The notes beneath the pieces are model-generated. The model searched no databases. It saw nothing but the letters and a program-made list of their open reading frames with translations, and had not been told where the DNA came from. Of a stretch of DNA of 64,000 nucleotides, positions 52,678-61,797 are shown one piece after another. The position numbers and the translations under genes are program-made. Location of the stretch: the NCBI RefSeq assembly GCF_900452415.1, contig NZ_UGNX01000001.1, positions 3,658,001 to 3,722,000 on the forward strand, in the 5' to 3' direction. The stretch is from Legionella cincinnatiensis. GTDB taxonomy: Bacteria; Pseudomonadota; Gammaproteobacteria; Legionellales; Legionellaceae. The number at the start of each line of letters is the position of its first letter. Position 1 is the first letter of the stretch.

Positions 52678-55569
52678 ATGAATGGGAATTATATAAAAAA
52701 CTTTCTACTGATAGGGGCTAGTGGATTATTTATAATTAGCCCAATTTATGCGGGAATTCCCGTATGGACCTTTAATCCGTTAACCAAAACGAACATTTCT
52801 CTCCCCAGTAACAATACTGCCATAGTTCAATATGCTATTACCAATCAGTCAAAAAAGAGAGCACTTACTTTACGGATGAAACCAATCGACGGAGTTCAAT
52901 CTACAGGATGCACTGAGCCATTACCAAGTCGTCAATCCTGTACTTTAACCTTAACAATTGATGGCAGCCTGTTAACGGGAAACATTATTGGCGGACCTGT
53001 ATTATGTGAAAGAGGAAATCCTAATCAATGTTATCAACCAAGTGCCGATAACCAGCTCATTATAAAGAAAACAGCGAATGCCAAAATAAAAGTAGGAGCG
53101 GGAAACTTTCTTAGCAATTTAAATTCAGGGATGTTAGCAGTTAAAGAAGGCTCCAGTGGAAATTGGAATTTTCCTATTGGTAATGGATATACTTTGACGA
53201 GTACTAGTTGCTCAGGCACTGGTTCTTCGGCCATTTGTACCGCTGTAGGAAATTATTATGGTATTGGATCAGGGATTGTATTTGTTAGTCAAAATGGAGG
53301 GGCTACGTGGTCGCAAGCATCTTCGGGCATAAGTAATGCAGCACTCTATTATGGAACTAGTTGCTCTGGTTCATTAGGAAGCACCGTATGTACCGCAGTG
53401 GGACAAGATAGCCAACAAAACTTACTGATTAGTGTTAGCCATGATGGAGGAACCACATGGAATACGGCCAATATTCCTCATGCTCGTGGTAGATTTAACA
53501 CCACAAGTTGTACAGGATCTGGTAACAGTGCTATTTGCATTGCGGCTGGACAATCATTGATTAACCCCTCTCCGAACTCCATTTTATATGTAAGTAGCGA
53601 TGGAGGAGTCACTTGGGAGCCAGTGCCAGTAGCAGCAACAGGATTTAATCTTTTGGGTTCAAGTTGTTCAGGGTCCGGTAATAATGCTTTATGTGTAGCA
53701 ACAGGTCTGCAAATATCAGGATCGGGGCCCGCAGCACTTTATGTAAGCCGTGATGGAGGCCAAACCTGGATGAATAAATCCACACCCGCTAATAGCCAGT
53801 TCAACAAAATTAGTTGTGTGGGTGATAAGAGTTTAGGGATTTGTGTTGCTGCAGGACAGAATCTAGCGACCAAAACAGCTTTATTGTATGCAAGTATTGA
53901 TGGTGGACAAAACTGGACTACCCAGTCTTTTCCAGAAAACAATAGTGTATTTAATAATGTAAGTTGTAGTATAGGCACTTCATATAATACTGCTTTATGT
54001 GTTGCTGTAGGACGTGATAATTCAGCTTCATTACCACTTGTATATACAAGTACAATTAATGCAACGGGGCTTAATTGGAACAAAAAAACAACTACCACCA
54101 CAAACAGTACTTTTAATGCGGTTAGTTGTACGGGAAGTGCTACTACTGCTACCTGCATTGCAGCGGGTCAAAATATCACTCAAGGTAGTTCTTTGCTCTA
54201 TATAAGTAAGGACGGTGGTGCCTCATGGTCCGTTGAACCTATAGAAAACGCTGCTGGATCCTTTGCTGCTGTTTCTTGTGTAGGGATAGGAGACTCACTA
54301 GTGTGTTCTGCTGCTGGAGATATAATACCCTCACCTTTGATTTATCAAAGCACAAACAATGGCTCTTCTTGGAATATTATTGATCTACCCAGCAAAGCTG
54401 GGACCTTTAACTCTATAAGCTGTACTGGCTCAGGTATGGATTCAGTTTGTGCTGCAGCAGGAATTGATAATAAGGGAAATGTGCCTTTATTGTATTTGGG
54501 AACTCCAACAACCAACCTATCATGGAATTGGAGCCAGGTCCAAACAGGCATAACTGCTCAAGGTTTATTTACTTATGTGAGTTGTACTGGATCGGGGAAA
54601 ACAAGCATTTGTGCCGCTGTGGGTAATTTCGGAACTACGTCTATTAGCGGCTCAGGAGCTCCAATTATTTATGTAACTCGCAATGGTGGCACTTCCTGGA
54701 ATCTTATAGGTACTGACAGTTCACTGACAAAAGTCTTTTTAAGTGGCAGTAGCTGCACTGGTGCTGGTGATACGGCTGTTTGTGTTGCCGCAGGTCAAAA
54801 CTTCTCTATTCCTAGCTGGCCCTCTTTATTAATGGAAAGTCATGATGGAGGCCAAACTTGGACTCAAGTAAATACAGGAATTACGAACCAAGTTCTTAAT
54901 GCAGCAGGTTGTTCTGGTAATGGATCAAGTGCAGTGTGTATCGCTACAGGACAAGATTATGGATCAGGTAACCCATTAATTTATTTAAGTCAAAATGGAG
55001 GAATAAACTGGAATACAGTCGACACTTCTTCAGTATCGGATAATGCTTATTTTAATGGCGCCAATTGTTCTGGAATTGGAGCAAAAACGATATGCACAGC
55101 ATCAGGCCAGGATGTTAATACTGGATATGCGCTTATGTATTCTACCGAGAATGCTGGTCAAACCTGGACTCAGCAGCAACCATTAACTGTACCTGCACAA
55201 GGCAATAGTATACTTTATCAAACAAGTTGTACCGGTGATGCTTCTCAAGCCGTGTGTGCCTCAGCCGGAGTATATACAGGAAATTATCCTTCGTATATTT
55301 ATTTAGGTCTTGCTAATAGCTCCCCTATACTTTGGAGTTTAATAACCCCAAGTACCTACAATGGATTTCTATCCGTTGCTCATTGTGCTGGTTTAGGTTC
55401 CTCTACTACTTGTATGATTGGTGGAGGTGAAGCGAATTTAACTTCTACACCCTTAGTCCGCCCTAGTCTTTATATAACTTCTGATGCTGGAAAATCATGG
55501 AGCCCTGTTTCTATTGATTCTTCCGTACTTGGGGGACAATTTAATGGATTAGCAAGTGATAAATCTTAA
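52678..55569 (+). CDS. Exported 15-repeat protein, BNR/Asp-box-like
   Basis: Secreted protein of 963 residues with a signal peptide (about 1-25, IISPIYAG). After a 110-residue beta-rich N-terminal domain come about 15 repeats of 45-60 residues. Each has a Cys pair, SCTGSGxxxxCxAAG, then YxSxDGGxxWxxxx, which is close to the BNR/Asp-box motif (SxDGGxTW) of sialidase and Vps10-like propellers. Two stacked or one large propeller is likely. Function is unknown: surface binding or sugar binding. AAGGA lies about 11 bases upstream of the ATG. The gene is single. Confidence 0.75.
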   Translation: MNGNYIKNFLLIGASGLFIISPIYAGIPVWTFNPLTKTNISLPSNNTAIVQYAITNQSKKRALTLRMKPIDGVQSTGCTEPLPSRQSCTLTLTIDGSLLTGNIIGGPVLCERGNPNQCYQPSADNQLIIKKTANAKIKVGAGNFLSNLNSGMLAVKEGSSGNWNFPIGNGYTLTSTSCSGTGSSAICTAVGNYYGIGSGIVFVSQNGGATWSQASSGISNAALYYGTSCSGSLGSTVCTAVGQDSQQNLLISVSHDGGTTWNTANIPHARGRFNTTSCTGSGNSAICIAAGQSLINPSPNSILYVSSDGGVTWEPVPVAATGFNLLGSSCSGSGNNALCVATGLQISGSGPAALYVSRDGGQTWMNKSTPANSQFNKISCVGDKSLGICVAAGQNLATKTALLYASIDGGQNWTTQSFPENNSVFNNVSCSIGTSYNTALCVAVGRDNSASLPLVYTSTINATGLNWNKKTTTTTNSTFNAVSCTGSATTATCIAAGQNITQGSSLLYISKDGGASWSVEPIENAAGSFAAVSCVGIGDSLVCSAAGDIIPSPLIYQSTNNGSSWNIIDLPSKAGTFNSISCTGSGMDSVCAAAGIDNKGNVPLLYLGTPTTNLSWNWSQVQTGITAQGLFTYVSCTGSGKTSICAAVGNFGTTSISGSGAPIIYVTRNGGTSWNLIGTDSSLTKVFLSGSSCTGAGDTAVCVAAGQNFSIPSWPSLLMESHDGGQTWTQVNTGITNQVLNAAGCSGNGSSAVCIATGQDYGSGNPLIYLSQNGGINWNTVDTSSVSDNAYFNGANCSGIGAKTICTASGQDVNTGYALMYSTENAGQTWTQQQPLTVPAQGNSILYQTSCTGDASQAVCASAGVYTGNYPSYIYLGLANSSPILWSLITPSTYNGFLSVAHCAGLGSSTTCMIGGGEANLTSTPLVRPSLYITSDAGKSWSPVSIDSSVLGGQFNGLASDKS

Positions 55570-55624
55570 AAATAAATTGGGATCCATAAGGTGACATTTT
55601 TGGAATAAAGGACCTTAGTATCAT

Positions 55625-55655
55625 ATAGTAACGCCATAAAAACTGGCGTTACTAT
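55625..55655. terminator. Hairpin between convergent genes
   Basis: ATAGTAACGCCA pairs perfectly with TGGCGTTACTAT across 7 bases. It lies between the large exported repeat protein and the periplasmic chaperone gene. There is no strong T-run on either side; it probably serves both genes. Confidence 0.6.
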
Positions 55656-55699
55656 AAAACCCAAAATACTCGTATTGTAAATTTTAGAATCTCAGCCCT

Positions 55700-56290
55700 T
55701 TAAAGCGTGGAAGATGGCAAAGGTGATTTTTTAAAAAAAGTGACAATTAAATTTGCATCCTTCATTTTGGTGGTCATAGAATTTGGATCATACCCCGGAG
55801 GTAAATGGAATGCTTGACTGTAATTGCTCTGAGAATAACTTACGCTTTTATTGCTATCATATTCACGAGTAATTTTTTGCGTTACATTTGAGCTAACTAT
55901 TAATTGTCCCTCTTTAACGGACACGTCAATTTTACTATCAGCACCTTGGGGTAATTTTATTTTATAAACAATCTCATTTTTATTCTCTTTAATTTGAATA
56001 TTACTTGTACTACCAAAGAAATTCTGATTGGGCTGATTTATAAGATTATTCTGCATTTGTGAAAATTGACTTTTAATAAATTGATCCATAGCTTGTTGCA
56101 TTTTGTCCATTTGTTTCAGAACATCATTCGGCGATTGAAAAAATGGATCGTTAGCAAATGGATCCAAAGATAATGGAGCATTACTATTTGGCACCTGATT
56201 ATTTTGTTTCGCCTCAAGCGCCATAGCTCCTGCTGATATCATCGTGATAAGAGGAACAGAGATTAAAATAGGAAATAGTTTCTTTTTCAT
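55700..56290 (-). CDS. Periplasmic small heat-shock protein (alpha-crystallin domain)
   Basis: A 196-residue protein starting at the ATG at 56290, where AAGGAGA lies about 6 bases upstream. Signal peptide about 1-26 (LISVPLITMISAGAMA). Linker with FFQSPNDVLKQMDKMQQAM, then an alpha-crystallin domain (about 100-185): VYKIKLPQGADSKIDVSVKEGQLIV, and FHLPPGYDPNSMTTKMKDANLIVTF, with the family's LPPGxD and LxVxxxK pattern. Family members are usually cytoplasmic, so export is unusual. It would hold unfolded proteins in the periplasm. It lies just downstream of the possible SidE-PDE-like gene. Confidence 0.82.
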   Translation of the reverse strand: MKKKLFPILISVPLITMISAGAMALEAKQNNQVPNSNAPLSLDPFANDPFFQSPNDVLKQMDKMQQAMDQFIKSQFSQMQNNLINQPNQNFFGSTSNIQIKENKNEIVYKIKLPQGADSKIDVSVKEGQLIVSSNVTQKITREYDSNKSVSYSQSNYSQAFHLPPGYDPNSMTTKMKDANLIVTFFKKSPLPSSTL

Positions 56291-56312
56291 TGAAATCTCC
56301 TTACAAGATTGA

Positions 56313-57308
56313 TTATCTAATTGAGTTTTGCGGCGACGAATCATCCTTATTATTTTTACTCTCTTCGTTCAACGTGTCTTTCCAATATTGAACGGCAACT
56401 CTTGCACTTTCTAATGAATTTTGTGTGTTTTTTTCTATTTTTGCTCTATTTCCATGAGCATCAGTCATTAGATCAAACATTTTTTGGGCCGTACATTTTT
56501 TACCATTATAACTTTTACCTTTGACCATATCTGGAGCTGCAATGATTTGATCGCCTACTTTTGTAGTGGTCCATAAAAACTCTTGAAGCTCTCTAATAGA
56601 TTCAATGTGTGTTTTTGCCAAATCAATGAATTCTTTCTGCCCATTTTTACCGAGCTGATTAAACAAAGGCATCCATTCTAATTGGACTACCTTGTCTTTA
56701 CGATCTCTTGTCGTTTCTAAAACATTCAACACATTAATTAATAGACTGTATAAATCATCTTTACCTTTATGGTGAACATTCTTTGCCCTTTCATCGCTTG
56801 AATTTGCATGCAAACTGGTAACAAATTCATTACCTAGCACTGCAAAAGCTAATTTTTGGTGATCTAAAGCAGCAGGAACATTTAATTCCTTTAACATAGC
56901 CAAGCACTCCTGCTCCCCATATTTTGCATAAAGAGAACCACTACCATAATCAGGGTTATTCCAATAATGGGGAGTGATGTTAGGATGGTAGTGGCGCCCA
57001 CTTGCTCGCATTAAAGCGACTATTTGCAACGCTTTAATATGTTCAGGAGTTAATTCAGCTAATTGTTTTTGTAAATGTTCAGGAAGTTCAGTCTGGTTCC
57101 GATTTAATATATCAATAATATAAGGAAGTAATGCTGCAGAACGATTAGCATTATCAAAACCATGGGTGACCCTATCAGGGCTATTAGGCATAATTCTATC
57201 ACGGTCTAAAAGTTGCGCCCCATCCGCTTCTACAATTGGAAACCCTCTCAAATATACTTTTTCACCAATATATTCTGCAATTTCTTCAATAGATGATGAA
57301 AAATTCAT
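56313..57308 (-). CDS. Possible SidE-type phosphodiesterase-like protein
   Basis: A 331-residue protein without signal peptide. The opening DRVTHGFDNANRSAALLPYI (His49) followed by LTPEHIKALQIVALMRASGRHYHP (about 86-109) and DYGSGSLYAKYGEQ recalls the phosphodiesterase domain of SidE-family effectors and of the stand-alone PDEs that reverse phosphoribosyl ubiquitination. The remembered match is partial. The acidic residue expected after the GR motif is His here, and the third catalytic His is not obvious, so it may be inactive or of a different specificity. Effector status is inference. TAGGAG precedes the ATG. Confidence 0.45.
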   Translation of the reverse strand: MNFSSSIEEIAEYIGEKVYLRGFPIVEADGAQLLDRDRIMPNSPDRVTHGFDNANRSAALLPYIIDILNRNQTELPEHLQKQLAELTPEHIKALQIVALMRASGRHYHPNITPHYWNNPDYGSGSLYAKYGEQECLAMLKELNVPAALDHQKLAFAVLGNEFVTSLHANSSDERAKNVHHKGKDDLYSLLINVLNVLETTRDRKDKVVQLEWMPLFNQLGKNGQKEFIDLAKTHIESIRELQEFLWTTTKVGDQIIAAPDMVKGKSYNGKKCTAQKMFDLMTDAHGNRAKIEKNTQNSLESARVAVQYWKDTLNEESKNNKDDSSPQNSIR

Positions 57309-57775
57309 ATACCTTAGCTCCTAATTGTTTTAATTTTAGATTAAGGTTTGTTGACACTCAATCTTCATGGTCTACGTATCTCAAAAAGACACAACAAGTG
57401 GGGTCCGGATCGCTTATTTTTGTTTTTCAAGCTTGCGTTGCAATTGATCGGACTTTCAATTGCTTCAATTTCTGTAATCTCTTTTGAAAAACGTATTCCG
57501 AGATAAAACAAATTCTTTATATAAGTATAACTCGTAAATCATTAATCTTATGAAACTTGTTTATATATTTTACTACTGGCGATGCTTTAGCTGCAATACA
57601 TAGACTTACTTGATACTTATGATCTGAGGCTAAAAAAGAAGAAAATGCAATGGTTAATAAATAACTCCAATTATTTTAACTGATCTTTGTTCTTGATAAG
57701 GGGCTGCATGTAGTTTTAATGCCAAGCTCGTTTTTTCGCTCACATCATACCCATTGATTTGTGATCAACACTTTC
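57309..57775. other. 467-bp gene-free region
   Basis: Between two minus-strand effector-like genes. No reliable frame, hairpin or repeat. It presumably contains the promoter of the 331-residue protein. Confidence 0.45.
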
Positions 57776-58900
57776 TTAAAAACTATGAGTAGGCAAAAAA
57801 GCTTGAGCGGTTGAGGAGGGGCTTACATGAGAGTTTGCATCAAAAAACGCATGCGAATTTGTTCCCACTTTTGAGTCAGTTACTTTTTTGTTGGGAGTAA
57901 TCTCCATGGTTACATTGCTGGATACAGTATTAATCCACTCATTAAGCATTTGTAAATTATCAACCATTATCACATCAATATCGAACCGATTAGAGTCAAT
58001 TTTAGAGAAAAATTGAGCCTCATTACACTTGCCACTCTTGGTCGAGGCAATAAAATAATCAAAATTTGCATTCGCTGCAGCTAAGTAATCGTTAACATCA
58101 TCACCAATATATACCGTTTGTCGATAATTTACATGTGATTTCAATCCTCGTCTAAATTCGGGATTAGCAATGAACTCCTCGAATTGCGTTGCTTTAACTA
58201 CATTTAAGTCCATTAATGCTTTAAATTGCTGAATTAATAATTTAGTGGGATCTGGCTTATGTTTGCCTTTAAGATTAACACCCATGGTGTCATTTAAAGT
58301 AATGATATAATCTCCAGATTGTATCGTTTTTTTCACTGCATGCTCGTGAGGTTCCCGATTATCTGGCAACTGACAATGCACACCGCGAATATGATAATTA
58401 ATAGCCTCAGCTACGGTATCCGAATAATTATCACTACAAATTGCAAGCTTATGCCCTTTTTTATTCATTTCTAGTAAAAAACACACTGCCCCCGAGATAG
58501 GGAGCATCTTGTGCCCCATACGCACAATGAGCTCATCAACAGGTCCGCTTTCCAATTTGCGCTTCAGTTTTTCCAGATTGTCTGCAGAAAGAAAGGGGTA
58601 TTGCTCTTTTAAGGATTGAAGCAGTCCATCTGCCCATGTTTTTTTACCATAACCAATTTCAAGAAGCTCTTCCATTGTGGGAAGTTGAGTTTCACCCAGG
58701 TTAGATAAAATTGTTCTTATTCTCCACGCCTCGGAGGGTTGGGAATTGAAAATAGTGCCATCATTATCCAGAATAAGTATTGCTTTGCCAGTTTGTAATA
58801 AGCCTACTAAATCTCTATGGGTATTTTTTTGTAACTTATCAACACGTTCCTGCATTATTGTCAGCTCAATGAATAAGGTCTGTATGGTATCAAAGTGCAC
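57776..58900 (-). CDS. HAD-superfamily hydrolase, effector-like
   Basis: Haloacid-dehalogenase fold with all four motifs: ILDNDGTIF (nucleophile and general acid Asp), CSDNYS (motif II), KGKHKPDP (motif III Lys), and YIGDDVNDYLAA (motif IV Asp pair). A helical cap lies between residues 60 and 150. About 95 residues of C-terminal extension after the core have no recognised domain. It is likely a phosphatase of unknown substrate. The GTG start at 58900 is tentative; an ATG at 58855 is the alternative. It is divergent from the Nudix-like gene with about 100 bp between. There is no signal peptide. Confidence 0.72.
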   Translation of the reverse strand: MHFDTIQTLFIELTIMQERVDKLQKNTHRDLVGLLQTGKAILILDNDGTIFNSQPSEAWRIRTILSNLGETQLPTMEELLEIGYGKKTWADGLLQSLKEQYPFLSADNLEKLKRKLESGPVDELIVRMGHKMLPISGAVCFLLEMNKKGHKLAICSDNYSDTVAEAINYHIRGVHCQLPDNREPHEHAVKKTIQSGDYIITLNDTMGVNLKGKHKPDPTKLLIQQFKALMDLNVVKATQFEEFIANPEFRRGLKSHVNYRQTVYIGDDVNDYLAAANANFDYFIASTKSGKCNEAQFFSKIDSNRFDIDVIMVDNLQMLNEWINTVSSNVTMEITPNKKVTDSKVGTNSHAFFDANSHVSPSSTAQAFLPTHSF

Positions 58901-59004
58901 TATTTTTTCAACTCATCTATGATATAATTTTTCGCAGAATTTTTCTCGATGTAGTAACGTCAATTAGCTTTGAGGTTACACGTTTTAACGAAGTGAGTAA
59001 TCTA

Positions 59005-59991
59005 ATGACTGAAAAAGTAATCACCCTTAGCCCTGTAATAACTCCTCAAGCGTATTATGATCAAAATGCTGCTGAGTTAGGTATTGTTCCAGATGGAACT
59101 GGTTTACAGGTTGTCTTCAAGATCAATGGTGAACATTATGTCTTCGCTGGTCCTCGTGGTGGTTCAGTACTAACAGTTAATGGTGGCACCGTTGAAAATA
59201 AAAATGCACCATTCCTAGCACAACTCGCAGAAGAAATGGAAGAAGAAACCTTTGGTGTCTTCAAAGTAACCTACTCTCAAGAAACTGGGTATCAGCTTAG
59301 CGTGAATGGCAAACAACACGCACTTACTCTTCAAGATGATAAAAGCTATCTCGCTTATAAACCTGGAAAATATGCTTATGTGACATTCACTGCTGTTTGT
59401 AAAACCGTCACGCTAGAGGAGCTGGAAGCCGCACAAATGCAAATGAACCCCACAGCTGCATTCTGGAATCAAATCGGCAACTTTTTATTCCCGCATACAC
59501 GAAATGCACCCAAAGATGATGCATTTTTAGCTTACTGGGAATCTCAAGCTGCAGCACGAGCTGACTTGATTGCAACATTAAGCCAAGCGGATGAAAATAC
59601 TCTATTAATTAAGCCAACTGTAGTTTTTGGAGCTAAAACTATTGCCCAAGCACTAGCCCGATTAAATGACATCAAATCCTATGGCGAACTGATGACTATG
59701 TTTAAACACACTGTGGGTCGCTATAGCGAGCGTCCGGGATATTATGTATTTACAACTTCTGAGCTGGTAAGAGCTGTAAACAATGAGGATATTAAAGAAG
59801 TAAACGACTATAAAGGCAATAAAGTCGCTTCTGGAATCTTTAATGATAGCGCTGTTAAAGCGATTCTACCGTCATTTATTTCCTCTCAAGTATCAATTGG
59901 AAACTCCCGCGAGAGCTTATTCGCATCATCAACCACTGTTTCCTCCTCTTTAGAACAACAAGCAGTTCAGAGGCATTATTCTTATTCTTAA
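59005..59991 (+). CDS. Nudix-like protein, effector-like
   Basis: A 328-residue protein with no signal peptide, started at the ATG at 59005 (GAAGTGAG about 8 bases upstream). Around residues 55-85 the segment FAGPRGGSVLTVNGGTVENK, then LAEEMEEETFG, resembles a Nudix box (GxxxxxExxxxxxxREUxEExGU) with the Arg replaced and one extra residue before the last Gly. The acid cluster could still bind metal. The C-terminal half (about 140-310) is not recognised, and the end (SSSLEQQAVQRHYSYS) is Ser- and Gln-rich. A nucleotide-diphosphate hydrolase fold is likely but activity is uncertain. Confidence 0.55.
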   Translation: MTEKVITLSPVITPQAYYDQNAAELGIVPDGTGLQVVFKINGEHYVFAGPRGGSVLTVNGGTVENKNAPFLAQLAEEMEEETFGVFKVTYSQETGYQLSVNGKQHALTLQDDKSYLAYKPGKYAYVTFTAVCKTVTLEELEAAQMQMNPTAAFWNQIGNFLFPHTRNAPKDDAFLAYWESQAAARADLIATLSQADENTLLIKPTVVFGAKTIAQALARLNDIKSYGELMTMFKHTVGRYSERPGYYVFTTSELVRAVNNEDIKEVNDYKGNKVASGIFNDSAVKAILPSFISSQVSIGNSRESLFASSTTVSSSLEQQAVQRHYSYS

Positions 59992-60006
59992 AATTATGCA
60001 CTAAAA

Positions 60007-60024
60007 GGGGCCTCTTAGGGCCCC
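60007..60024 (+). terminator. Rho-independent terminator
   Basis: GGGGCC pairs with GGCCCC across 6 bases, followed by a broken T-rich stretch. It lies 15 bp after the stop of the Nudix-like gene. Confidence 0.6.
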
Positions 60025-60058
60025 CATTTGACCTTTTTGAAGTGTTGTGATGCCTAAC

Positions 60059-60829
60059 TTACCTGTTGAGCATTGCCTGTCCTAACCAAAAAAAACTAAC
60101 ATCATGTGCAATTTTTTCTGCAGTTTTTGCGAAGATCCAAGATTCAACTTCCTGCCAAATATCATTGTCTCTATCTTTTTCGTCCTGTTGTAAAAAAAAG
60201 TTGATTAACCCTTTCATTTCCATACTACCTTGAGGAGGTAATTGGATAAATGTTGTTTTAATTTCTTTCTCAAAAGGGATATGCAAATTAAGCAAAGCGG
60301 ATTCTATATCGTCTGCAGTATAAAATTGCTCATTTTGATTTCCTATATATGCCTTGAAGTGTGATTGAATTTCATAAATTCCACGACGTCCTCTTAATAC
60401 AATTAAGCCTGACTCCCCACATTCTGCTATTTTACTAACCATATAGGGTAAATCCAAAGACCAATAAAGGCATTGGGAAGCGATAACCCAATCAAAATAT
60501 TCATCACTTGGATGTTTTAAAAAATAGCTTTCGGCAGTGCCGACAAAGGTATTCGTGTGCACAGGAATGATAAACTTATTTTTTGAATACTCTAATAAAG
60601 CATCTAAACTTGGCTCTACACCAGTTATAGTGACTTTTGAGGGCATTCTACTGGCATAAGCATCAATTATTTTTTTTATTAATGCGCCGTCATGGCAACC
60701 TAAATCCAAAATATTTAGCTGATGCGAGTATGGAGAAAATCGAGTACGCATTAAGTCAATAAGTAAAGATTTCTCACTAGCATTAGCGAAATAGGTTTTG
60801 AAGAACTCACTGCTATCATACATAGACAT
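60059..60829 (-). CDS. Class I SAM-dependent methyltransferase
   Basis: A 256-residue methyltransferase. Motif I ILDLGCHDGALIKKI, the acidic strand TITGVEPSLDAL (motif II) and DWVIASQCLYW (post-motif) fit the Rossmann-like core. No membrane segment. The substrate is unknown. It is the last gene of a three-gene run with the PhyH-like oxygenase and the PPC-domain protein, spaced 21 and 14 bp apart, which suggests a small-molecule modification pathway. Confidence 0.82.
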   Translation of the reverse strand: MSMYDSSEFFKTYFANASEKSLLIDLMRTRFSPYSHQLNILDLGCHDGALIKKIIDAYASRMPSKVTITGVEPSLDALLEYSKNKFIIPVHTNTFVGTAESYFLKHPSDEYFDWVIASQCLYWSLDLPYMVSKIAECGESGLIVLRGRRGIYEIQSHFKAYIGNQNEQFYTADDIESALLNLHIPFEKEIKTTFIQLPPQGSMEMKGLINFFLQQDEKDRDNDIWQEVESWIFAKTAEKIAHDVSFFWLGQAMLNR

Positions 60830-60850
60830 TTGATTTTCCTTATCCGTTAT

Positions 60851-61783
60851 TCAATATAAATAATGCTGATTGGGATGTTGCAACCAATTGCTATTAGGAT
60901 AATTAACCCCTAAAGTTTCAATGAACTGAAAAGATAAGGCTTTGCGTGAACAGTTGGAGTAATTTACTGGGCTGCAATGGATAAAATTACCATGAAATAA
61001 TAACGCATCCCCAGCTTTGACTTCTAAGGGCGTATAATAATAGTTTTCTGTGATAAAATCAGGAATAGAAACATCATTGAGCAATTCAAATTGTCTGGTT
61101 TTATTTTGATGATTCACCTGTGAAACCCATTTCAAAGGCCAATGATTACTGCCAATAATTCCATACATGCAGGCATTTTCTATGCATGCATCTTCCAAGG
61201 CCAACCATAAAACAATTACTGAAGCAGGCTCAGTGTAAGCAAACGTTGATTCCTGATGCGGCCGTACTTCACTACCGAAACCATGAGAGTACTTAGGAAT
61301 ATAGACACTCAGATGACAAATTGGCCTTCTATATCCTATACCTTTCAAAATCATCATCAGCATAGGGTTCCGATAAACTGTCTGTTGCATCATTGAGTAT
61401 TTTTCTATGAGATGCATCCCATGTCCAATCCTATTAACTACTCTGACATTATCTATCACTTCATAAAATACATGTCCCTTTTGATTGGATGCTTGAAAGT
61501 AAGGCTCAGTAACATATTCTTTAGGTTCTAATTCTTGTTGCAAAGGATTTTTAGAATAAAAACAGACAATTTCATTCTTCCAATTTTGAGCAATATCTAC
61601 TTCTGCATCGTGTTGTATAAGTTCAATTTCACTGAATAAATGAGTTAGTTCTGTCTGATTAATATAATCTTTAAGAACAATTATACCATTTTGGTTATAA
61701 CTGCAGATTGCCTGGTTTAAATCAGATTGGAGCTCAGCAAGATTATACTCTTTTAACGCATGGTAAGTGGTGATAATTTTCAT
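60851..61783 (-). CDS. Phytanoyl-CoA dioxygenase-family Fe(II)/2OG oxygenase
   Basis: A 310-residue PhyH-type oxygenase. The metal site is in EVRPHQESTF (HxE instead of the usual HxD) and the distal His in GNFIHCSPVNYSNCSRKAL, followed by the 2OG-binding Arg. N-terminal GIIVLKDYI matches the family opening. Such enzymes hydroxylate or halogenate small molecules. It stands between the methyltransferase and PPC-domain genes on the same strand. The substrate is not determinable. Confidence 0.82.
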   Translation of the reverse strand: MKIITTYHALKEYNLAELQSDLNQAICSYNQNGIIVLKDYINQTELTHLFSEIELIQHDAEVDIAQNWKNEIVCFYSKNPLQQELEPKEYVTEPYFQASNQKGHVFYEVIDNVRVVNRIGHGMHLIEKYSMMQQTVYRNPMLMMILKGIGYRRPICHLSVYIPKYSHGFGSEVRPHQESTFAYTEPASVIVLWLALEDACIENACMYGIIGSNHWPLKWVSQVNHQNKTRQFELLNDVSIPDFITENYYYTPLEVKAGDALLFHGNFIHCSPVNYSNCSRKALSFQFIETLGVNYPNSNWLQHPNQHYLY

Positions 61784-61797
61784 CGTTCACCTCTATT

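Noticed and set aside
53739..54158. 139-codon minus-strand frame inside the 963-residue repeat protein
   Set aside because: It is a shadow of the repeats, which keep the opposite frame open in several places.
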